NCBI RefSeq assembly: GCF_007679965.1
Contig: NZ_VEHL01000004.1
Location: 186,001-250,000, forward strand
DNA: 64,000 nt
Direction: 5' to 3'
From: Bordetella genomosp. 13
GTDB taxonomy: Bacteria > Pseudomonadota > Gammaproteobacteria > Burkholderiales > Burkholderiaceae_B
Position numbers and translations under genes: made by a program. The notes below the pieces were generated by a model that was given only the letters and a program-made list of their open reading frames with translations, was not told the origin of the DNA and did no database searches. Within the stretch, counting starts at the first letter, position 1. Each line of letters opens with the position of its first letter. Below are positions 48,801 through 64,000 of the stretch, in pieces.

Positions 48801-48944
48801 CAAGCTGGTGGCGCGCCTGCGCAATACGCTGCAGCTGGAGGCCAGCCCCGCGCTGGTGTTCGACCATCCCACCGCGCGCGGGCTGGCCGCGGCGCTGCGC
48901 GCGCGGGCCGATGCGTTCGCCGCCGTGGCGGGCGAGGCCCAGCC

Positions 48945-48951
<7 letters not shown>
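45892..48951 (+). CDS. NRPS 3: interface (inactive C-like)-A(Asp)-T
   Basis: The 1019-residue single-module protein starts with a condensation-like region (about 1-385) in which no HHxxxDG motif can be found. The corresponding stretch reads [14 protein letters not shown], so it should not make peptide bonds. This fits the interface domains described in siderophore NRPSs that dock an aspartyl beta-hydroxylase; such a hydroxylase is fused to the end of NRPS 2. The adenylation domain (about 400-900, [11 protein letters not shown] at 548) has code DLTKVGHVGK = aspartate. The carrier has Ser966. Peptide bond formation to this Asp is presumably by C3 of NRPS 2. The stop overlaps the start of NRPS 4 by seven bases. 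Confidence 0.92.
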
Positions 48952-56848
<7,897 letters not shown>

Positions 56849-56849
<1 letters not shown>

Positions 56850-59800
56850 TGGAACGCCTTGCCGCCGAGCGGCTGATGCAGCGCTTTGGCAACGCCACGC
56901 CGGACCAGCGTGCGCAGTTCTACCAGCGCATGCGCGCCGAGGGCATCCTGCCGTCGCAGTTGCCCCTGATTCCCCGTTCCGCGCATGCCGACGGCCCCGA
57001 GCCGTTGTCGTATGCGCAAGCCCGCCTGTGGTTCATCTGGAACCTGGACCGGCAGGGTAATTCGTATCACATCGCGCGCGCCTTGCGCCTGCGGGGGCCC
57101 TTGGACGCCGACGCGCTGCAGCGTGCGCTGGCGGCGCTGGTTGCGCGGCACGAGAGCCTGCGCACGGTGTTCCGCGCGGGCGAGGGCGGCGAGGGCGAGC
57201 AGGTGGTGCTTGCCGCGCAGCCGCCCGTGCTGGCGCGCTGGGACCTGCGCGGCCAGTCCGATGCCCAGGCGCGGGCTCGTGCGCATGCGCAGCAGGTGGC
57301 CGACACGCCCTTCGACCTGTGCGCGGGCCCATTGCTGCGCGCGGGCCTGGTCCGGCTGGACGAGCAGGAGCACGTGCTGGTGCTGGCCATGCATCACATC
57401 GTGTCGGATGCGTGGTCGATGGGCGTGCTGGTGGAGGAGCTGGTGACGCAGTATCGCTCCCATGCCTCGACAGGCGGCGCCGCGGTGTTGCCGCCGTTGC
57501 CGATCCAGTATGCGGACTACGCGGCATGGCAGCGCAACTGGCTGGAGGCCGGCGAGCGCGAACGCCAATTGGAATACTGGCGAGACGCGCTGCTGGCCGG
57601 CGGCGACGCACCCGTCGCGACGCAGTGGCAGGCCGACCATCCGCGCCGTGCGGATGGCCGCCATCGGGCCGCCAGCCACGCGCTGACGCTGGACGCGCCG
57701 CTGGCGCAGTCGCTGCGCGCGACGGCGCAGGCGCACGGGGCCAGCCTGTTCATGGTGCTGATGGCGGGGTTCGTGGCACTGCTGCATCGGCATACGGGGC
57801 AGGGCACCGTGCGGCTGGGCATGCCCATCGCCAACCGCCACCGCAGCGAGACCGAGCGCCTGGTCGGCCTGTTCGTGAACACGCAGCTGCTGCAGGCGCG
57901 GCTGGATGGCCGCACGACGCTGGCCGAGCTGCTGGCGCGTGTCCGCGCCGCCGCGCTGGGCGCGCAGGCGCACCAGGACCTGCCGTACGAGCAACTGGTC
58001 GAGGCCCTGCAGGATAGCCGCGGGGCGGGCCCGCTGTTCGAGATCATGTACAACCATCTGCAGTCGGCGCCATCGTCACAGCACCGCCGTGTCGGCGAAC
58101 TGGACATCGCCGACTATCCGCTGGACGGACGCGCGGCGCAGTGCGACCTGATGCTGGCCACGAGCGAGGACGGCACGGGCGAAGTGCGGGTCCAGCTGAC
58201 GTATGCGCAGGAGCTGTACGAGGCGTGGCGCGTGCGGCGATTCGGCGAGCACTACGTGGCGGTCCTGCGCGCGCTGGCGAGCGATGCGGAACGGGCGGTG
58301 GGCGAGATCGCGCTGCTGGACCCGGAAGAGGACGCGCAGCTGCGCGCCTGGGGCGCGGGCCCCGCCCGGGCGGTCGCCGCGCAGCCCGTGCACGCGCGCT
58401 TCGAGGCCCAGGCGACGCGCACGCCGGACGCGGTCGCGCTGGTCAATGGCGACCAGTCGCTCAGCTACACGGAACTGAACCGCCGCGCCAACCGCCTGGC
58501 CCATCGGCTGGCCGAGCTGGGCGTGGGGCCGGACGTGCAGGTGGGCATCGCGCTGCCGCGCTCGGCCGCGATGGTGGTGGGGCTGCTGGGCATCCTGAAG
58601 GCGGGCGGCGCCTACGTGCCGCTGGACCCGGACTATCCCGCGCAGCGCCTGGCGGACATGGCGCGGGACGCGGCGATCGCGCTGCTGCTGGTGGACGCCG
58701 GCACGGATGCCGCGGCGCCGGCGTGGACGCAGGTGCCCCGCCTGCGCCTGGATGAGCAGGGGCTGGCCCATCAGGGGCTGGCCCATGGCGACCGGCCCCA
58801 AGGCCCGCCGAACGACCCCGGCCTCGCGGACGCCGGGCAGCCGCCGGCCGCGCCCGCCGCCGCGCGCGGCGCGTCCGGCCACGACGCCAACCCCGCCATC
58901 CCTGTCCATCCCGACCACCCCATCTACGTGATGTACACCTCCGGCTCCACCGGCCGGCCGAAGGGCGTGATGGCCACGCATCGCGCCGTGGACCGGCTGA
59001 TCACGGGCGCCCGCTATGCCCGTCTGGACGCCGGCGTGCGCATGCTGCAGTTCGCGCCTCTGGCCTTCGATGCCTCCACCCTGGAGATATGGGGCACGCT
59101 ATGCAATGGCGGCACGCTGGTGCAGGCGCCCGCGGGTCCGCTGGGACTGGGCGATCTGGCGGCTGTGCTGCGCGGCCAGGCAGTGAACGTCGCATGGCTG
59201 ACGGCGGCGCTGTTCAACCAGCTGGTCACCCACGAGCCCGACGCGCTGGCCGGCCTGGACCAGCTGATCACCGGCGGCGAAGCCATGTCCACGCACCATG
59301 CCGCGCGCGCCCGCCAGGCCATGCCGCGCGGCGAACTGGTCAACGGCTATGGCCCCACCGAGACCACGACCTTCGCCGCCTGCCGCCGCGTGGACGCAAG
59401 CGACCTGGCGCGCAGCGCGGTGCCCATCGGCACCCCCATCGCCGACACGTACTGCGTGCTGCTGGACGAGGCCCTGCAGCCCGTGCCCGCCGGCGTGGCG
59501 GCGCAACTGTACATCGGCGGCGCGGGCCTTGCGCGCGGGTATCTGGGGCAGGCGGGCATGACCGCCGCGCGCTTCGTGGCGGACCCGCATGGTCCGGCCG
59601 GCGCGCGGCTGTATCGCACCGGCGACCTGGCCCGCTGGCGCCACGACGGTCAGCTCGAATACCTGGGCCGCCTGGACGGCCAGGTGAAGCTGCAGGGCCA
59701 TCGCATCGAGATGGGCGAGGTCGAGGCTGCGCTGCTGCGCCAGCCCGGCGTGGCGCAGGCGGCGGCGGCCGTGCGCCGGGATGCGCTGGTCGCCTATGTG

Positions 59801-60280
59801 GTGGCGCGCAGCGACGCGCGTCTCGACACGGCCGCCTTGCGCCGCGCCTTGCAGGACGCACTGCCGGCCTACCTGGTGCCATTCGCCATCGGCGTATTGC
59901 AGGGCATTCCGTTGACCGGCAACGGCAAGGTCGACCGCGCCGCGCTGCCCGACATCGCCGACGACGCGGCGGCGCGACAGCCGCCGCAAGGCGAGACGGA
60001 AACCGCATTGGCGCAGCTGTGGCGCGAAGTCCTGGAGACCGGCCCGGTCGGTCGCGACCAGGCGTTCTTCTCGGTGGGCGGCCATTCGCTGGCCGCCATG
60101 CGCCTGCAGGCCCGCGTGCGCGAACGCTTCGGCGTCGAGCTGCCGCTGCGGCTGTTCTTCGGCCAGGCGACCGTGGCGTCCATGGCCGTGGAGGTCGACG
60201 CGGCGCGGACGGCGGGACAGGCTGGCGAGCAGGACGAACTGGCCTCGATGGCCGCACTACTGGATGGATTGGAGAACTGA
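56849..60280 (+). CDS. NRPS 5: C-A(Val-like)-T
   Basis: This 1143-residue single module starts at the ATG at 56849, sharing one base with the preceding stop. A short N-terminal docking-like helix (MERLAAERLMQRFG) precedes the condensation domain (about 48-480, HHIVSDA at 182). The adenylation domain (motif YTSGSTGRPKG at 696) reads DALWIGGTFK, matching valine-type codes. The carrier has Ser1080. A Pro/Ala/Gly-rich insertion of about 50 residues with a duplicated QGLAH unit precedes the core motif. The condensation domain is very similar to that of NRPS 6. The next ATG follows the stop directly. Confidence 0.92.
58757..58786 (+). repeat. Perfect duplication of a 15-bp unit inside NRPS 5
   Basis: CAGGGGCTGGCCCAT occurs twice in tandem (58757-58771 and 58772-58786), encoding QGLAH-QGLAH within the variable loop before the A3 motif. 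It lies in a low-complexity Pro/Ala-rich insertion and is probably neutral for activity. Confidence 0.85.
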
Positions 60281-63200
60281 ATGGACACCAGCAAACAGGC
60301 GCTTGCCGAGCGCTTCGGCAGGCTGCCGCGCGACAAGCAGGCCAGCTTCCTGCAGGCGCTGGCCAAGCAGGGCCTGGATTTCGCGCGACTGCCCATCGTC
60401 CCGGCCGCCTCGCGCGAGGTCGCGCCGCTGTCGTACTCGCAATCCCGGCAATGGTTCATGTGGAGCATGGACCCGCAGGGCACGGCCTATCACATCGTGC
60501 GCACGCTGCGCCTGACCGGTCCGCTGGATGCGCGCGCGCTGCGCGCCGCGCTGGCGGCGCTGACGGCGCGGCACGAGAGCCTGCGCACCGTGTTCCGCGC
60601 CGGTTCGTCCGGCCTGGGCGAGCAGGTCGTGCTGCCCGCGCAGGAACCGGCATGGGACCAGTGGGACCTGCGCGGCCAGGCCGACGCACAGGCTCGGGCA
60701 AGAACGTACGCGCAGCAGGTGGCCGATACGCCGTTCGACCTGCGCGAAGGGCCGCTGCTGCGCGGCGGCCTGATACGGCTGGATGAGCAGGAACACGTGC
60801 TGGTGCTGGCGATGCACCACATCGTGTCCGACGGCTGGTCGATGGGCGTGCTGGTGGAAGAGCTGGTGGCGCACTATCAGTCGCAGGCCACGCAGGGCCG
60901 CGACGCGCAGTTGCCGCCGCTGCCCATCCAGTACGCGGATTACTCGACCTGGCAGCGCAACTGGCTCGAGGCCGGCGAGCGCGAGCGCCAGCTGGCGTAC
61001 TGGCGGGCTGCGCTGCGGGCCGACGGCGGCGAGCCTCCGGTGGCGCAGCTGCAGCCCGATCATCCACGCCGCACCGACGGCCGCTACCGCGCCGCCAGCC
61101 ATGGCATGGCGCTGGACGCACCGCTGGTGCAGTCCTTGCGGACCGTGGCGCAGGCGCACGAGGCCAGCCTGTTCATGGTGCTGATGGCGGGGTTCGTGGC
61201 GCTGCTGCACCGCTATACGGGGCAGGAGACGTTGCGCCTGGGCGTGCCGGTGGCCAACCGCCATCGCAGCGAGACCGAGCGCCTGATCGGCCTGTTCGTG
61301 AACACGCAGCTGCTGCAGGCCCGCGTCGATGGGCGCCGATCGCTGGCCGAGGTCCTGGCGGAGGTACGGACGGCGGCGCTGGGCGCGCAGGCGCACCAGG
61401 ACCTGCCGTACGAGCAGCTGGCCGAGGCGCTGCAGGGCGGGCGCGGCACGGCCTCCGGGGCGCTGTTCGAGATCATGTACAACCACCTGCAGGCCGGCGC
61501 GGTGTCGGCGCGCCGGCAGGTGGGCGCGCTGGAGATCTCCGATTACGCGCTGGATGGCCGCATGGCGCAGTGCGAACTGATGCTGACCACCAGCGAGGAT
61601 GCCGGCGGGGGCGTACGCGCCAGCCTGGCCTATGCGCAGGAACTGTACGAGCCGCGGGCGATCCAGCGCCTGGGCGAGCACTACCTGGCGATGCTGCGCG
61701 CCCTGGCGCGTGATGCAGGACAGGCCGTGGGCGACGTGGCGCTGCTGGATGCCGCGCAGGCGGCGCAGCTGCAGGCCTGGGGCGACGGCGGCCCGCGCGC
61801 CGAGGCGGCGCCCCTCGTGCACGAGGGATTCGAGCAGCAGGCGGCCCGCACGCCGCGGGCGGTGGCGCTGGTCAGCGGCCAGCGGGTGCTGAGCTACGAC
61901 GAACTGAATCGCCAGTCCAACCGGCTGGCGCACCGGCTGAGGGCGCTGGGCGTCGGCCCCGACGTCCCGGTGGGCATCGCGCTGGAGCGCTCGGCGGCCA
62001 TGGTGGTGGCCATGCTGGGCATCATGAAGGCCGGCGGCGCCTACGTGCCGCTGGACCCCGACCATCCGGCGCAGCGCCTGGCGGACATGGTGGAGGATGC
62101 GAGCCTGGACATCGTGCTGAGCCACGGCGGCGTCGCCGAACGCATCGGCCTGCCCGGCGGGGTGCGCTTCGTCGACGTGGAAAGCGCGGTCCAGGACGGA
62201 CCGGACCACAACCCCGGCGTGGCCCTGCACGGCGACAACCTGGTCTACGTCATCTTCACTTCGGGGTCGACCGGCCGGCCCAAGGGCGCGGCCAACAGCC
62301 ATCGCGCGGTGGCCAACCGCATCGCGTGGTCGCGGCAGGCGTACGGCCTGCGCGACGACGACGCGGTGCTGCAGAAGACGCCGTTCGGCTTCGACGTGTC
62401 GGTATGGGAGTTCTTCTGGCCGCTGACGGTCGGCGCCCGCCTGGTGATGGCGCCGCCCGGCGATCACCGGGATCCGCCGGCGCTGATGCGCCTGATACGC
62501 GAGCAGTCGATCACGACGCTGCACTTCGTGCCTTCCATGCTGCGCGCCTTCCTGGCGTTCGACGGGATCGAGGCGTGCGACAGCCTGCGCCGCGTGTTCT
62601 GCAGCGGCGAGGCCCTGCCGCGCGATTGCCAGGACGCGCTGCTGGCGCGCTGCCCCGGCGTGGCGCTGTACAACCTGTATGGTCCCACCGAGGCGGCCAT
62701 CGAGGTGACGCATTGGACCTGCCGCGCCGGCCAGCCGGTGCCCATCGGCGAGCCCATTCCGGGCGTGAGTGTCTGCGTGCTGGACCGCGACCTGAACCTG
62801 GCGCCGCCCGGCGTGCCGGGCGAACTCTATCTGGGCGGGGCGGGGCTGGCGCGCGGCTACCTGGACCGGCCCGGCCTGAGCAGCGAGCGCTTCGTGGCGG
62901 ACCCGCTGGGCAGCGGCCAGCGCCTGTACCGCACGGGCGACCTGGTGCGGTGGCGCGCAGACGGCCAGATCGAATACCTGGGCCGGCTGGACCATCAGAT
63001 CAAGGTGCGCGGCCTGCGGATCGAGCTGGGCGAGATCGAGAGCCGCCTGCTGGACTGCCCGCAGGTGCGCGACGCGGTGGTGGTGGCCAGGGTGGACGGC
63101 GGGGCCACGCGGCTGGTGGCGTACGCCTGCCCGGCGGCCGATGCCGTGATCGATGCTGCGGCGCTGCGCGCCGAGCTGGCACGCGGCCTGCCCGACTACA

Positions 63201-64000
63201 TGGTGCCCGAGTTCATCGTGCCCATGGACGCATTGCCGCTGAACGCGAACGGCAAGATCGACCGCAAGGCGCTGCCCGAGGTGACGCTGGGCGAGGACGC
63301 CGCGCAGTACGAAGTGCCCGCGACGCCCGCCGAAGTGGCGGTGGCCCAGGCGTGGCGCGAAGTGCTGGGCCAGGCCCGGGTGGGACGCAACGACAACTTC
63401 TTCGCGCTGGGCGGCGACTCCATTCTCAGCCTGCAGGTGGTGGCGCGCCTGCAGCGCGAGGGTTGGCAGGTGCAGCCCCGCCAGGTGTTCGAGCAGCAGA
63501 CGGTGGCCCGCCTGGGCGCCGTGCTGGTCGGCGCGCGGGCCGGCGCGCGCGCGCAGCCGGATCGCGCGCAAGGCGCGGTGCCGCTGTCGCCCATGCAGGC
63601 GGCGTTCTTCGACCTGGACGTGCCCGCGCGCCACCACTGGAACCAGGCCCTGCTGTTGCGGCCGCGCGTGCCGGTCGACCTGGACGCCATGCGGCGCGCA
63701 TGGGCCACCGTGGCGCGGACCCACGACGCGCTGCGGCTGCGCTACCGGCGCGAGGCCGATGGCACCTGGTCGCAGGCCTACGCCGAGCCCGGTCCCGACC
63801 TCGATGCGCAGCACGCGCTATGGGAGCGGGAAGCAGGCGGCGCGGCGCAACTGACCGAGGCCTGCCAGCAGGCGCAGCGCAGCCTGGATCTGCAGCACGG
63901 CCCGCTGGCCCGCGCGGCCTGGCTGCGCACCGAGGACGGATCGGGCCGCCTGCTGCTGGCCATCCATCACCTGGCGGTGGATGGCGTGTCCTGGCGGGTC
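60281..64000 (+). CDS. NRPS 6 (5' part): C-A(Ser)-T-E, continues past the window
   Basis: From the ATG at 60281, right after the NRPS 5 stop, the frame stays open to the last base (1240 codons). A docking-like start (MDTSKQALAERFG) leads to a condensation domain (about 45-480, HHIVSDG at 179). The adenylation domain (motif FTSGSTGRPKG at 659) has code DVWHFSLIEK, close to the serine code of EntF (DVWHFSLVDK). The carrier has Ser1047 in a GGDS context. The following domain (from about 1101, HHLAVDG at 1229, then VSWRV) is an epimerisation domain cut by the window end, so D-serine is predicted. More modules and the release domain must lie downstream. Confidence 0.92.
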   Translation, partial: MDTSKQALAERFGRLPRDKQASFLQALAKQGLDFARLPIVPAASREVAPLSYSQSRQWFMWSMDPQGTAYHIVRTLRLTGPLDARALRAALAALTARHESLRTVFRAGSSGLGEQVVLPAQEPAWDQWDLRGQADAQARARTYAQQVADTPFDLREGPLLRGGLIRLDEQEHVLVLAMHHIVSDGWSMGVLVEELVAHYQSQATQGRDAQLPPLPIQYADYSTWQRNWLEAGERERQLAYWRAALRADGGEPPVAQLQPDHPRRTDGRYRAASHGMALDAPLVQSLRTVAQAHEASLFMVLMAGFVALLHRYTGQETLRLGVPVANRHRSETERLIGLFVNTQLLQARVDGRRSLAEVLAEVRTAALGAQAHQDLPYEQLAEALQGGRGTASGALFEIMYNHLQAGAVSARRQVGALEISDYALDGRMAQCELMLTTSEDAGGGVRASLAYAQELYEPRAIQRLGEHYLAMLRALARDAGQAVGDVALLDAAQAAQLQAWGDGGPRAEAAPLVHEGFEQQAARTPRAVALVSGQRVLSYDELNRQSNRLAHRLRALGVGPDVPVGIALERSAAMVVAMLGIMKAGGAYVPLDPDHPAQRLADMVEDASLDIVLSHGGVAERIGLPGGVRFVDVESAVQDGPDHNPGVALHGDNLVYVIFTSGSTGRPKGAANSHRAVANRIAWSRQAYGLRDDDAVLQKTPFGFDVSVWEFFWPLTVGARLVMAPPGDHRDPPALMRLIREQSITTLHFVPSMLRAFLAFDGIEACDSLRRVFCSGEALPRDCQDALLARCPGVALYNLYGPTEAAIEVTHWTCRAGQPVPIGEPIPGVSVCVLDRDLNLAPPGVPGELYLGGAGLARGYLDRPGLSSERFVADPLGSGQRLYRTGDLVRWRADGQIEYLGRLDHQIKVRGLRIELGEIESRLLDCPQVRDAVVVARVDGGATRLVAYACPAADAVIDAAALRAELARGLPDYMVPEFIVPMDALPLNANGKIDRKALPEVTLGEDAAQYEVPATPAEVAVAQAWREVLGQARVGRNDNFFALGGDSILSLQVVARLQREGWQVQPRQVFEQQTVARLGAVLVGARAGARAQPDRAQGAVPLSPMQAAFFDLDVPARHHWNQALLLRPRVPVDLDAMRRAWATVARTHDALRLRYRREADGTWSQAYAEPGPDLDAQHALWEREAGGAAQLTEACQQAQRSLDLQHGPLARAAWLRTEDGSGRLLLAIHHLAVDGVSWRV

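Overview
The window is a GC-rich (about two thirds G+C) bacterial chromosome segment. Gene content and protein style (ClpA, PqiABC, PutA with an N-terminal ribbon-helix-helix, many ABC uptake genes) point to Burkholderiales, most likely Alcaligenaceae such as Achromobacter or Bordetella. This placement is inferred from resemblance, not from a database search.

Region 1 (1-4930) holds housekeeping genes on the + strand: the 3' part of clpA, then pqiA, pqiB and pqiC, an envelope lipid-transport set. Region 2 (about 4960-22936) is an uptake and catabolism island. It has a polyamine-type ABC transporter (permease, ATPase, permease), an amidohydrolase, putA, an aspartylglucosaminidase-family hydrolase, a second amidohydrolase and a CobW-type GTPase. 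A Tat-exported binding protein and a complete branched-chain-type ABC transporter (livK-H-M-G-F) follow. The three upstream regions in this island share sequence elements and may form one regulon. The first leader can fold so that the ribosome binding site of the first permease is paired. The theme looks like import of amide or peptide compounds, their hydrolysis, and proline oxidation, but the substrate is unknown.

Region 3 (22937-26707) has a structured intergenic stretch, a 51-residue membrane protein, a strong terminator, a minus-strand TerC/CBS/CorC membrane protein and a minus-strand secreted lipase-like hydrolase.

Region 4 (26732-64000, continuing past the end) is an iron-regulated nonribosomal peptide cluster. 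It starts with a Fur-box-like site and a PvdS-like sigma factor gene. Then come a free-standing FecR N-terminal-like domain, a promoter with TAAAC-N16-CGTC spacing as used by PvdS/OrbS-type sigma factors, an MbtH protein, a type II thioesterase, a TauD/SyrP-like hydroxylase and six NRPS genes that overlap or nearly touch. Reading the ten-residue adenylation codes by eye gives: fatty acyl - Thr (methyltransferase in the module) - Asp - basic residue (2,4-diaminobutyrate-like) - Asp - D-X (code not recognised) - Gly - Val-like - D-Ser - and onward. A hydroxylase domain fused to the second NRPS faces an inactive condensation-like interface domain in the third, the arrangement known for beta-hydroxyaspartate siderophores. 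The product is therefore predicted to be an acylated lipopeptide siderophore with one or two beta-hydroxyaspartates. No terminal thioesterase, TonB receptor or exporter lies in the window.
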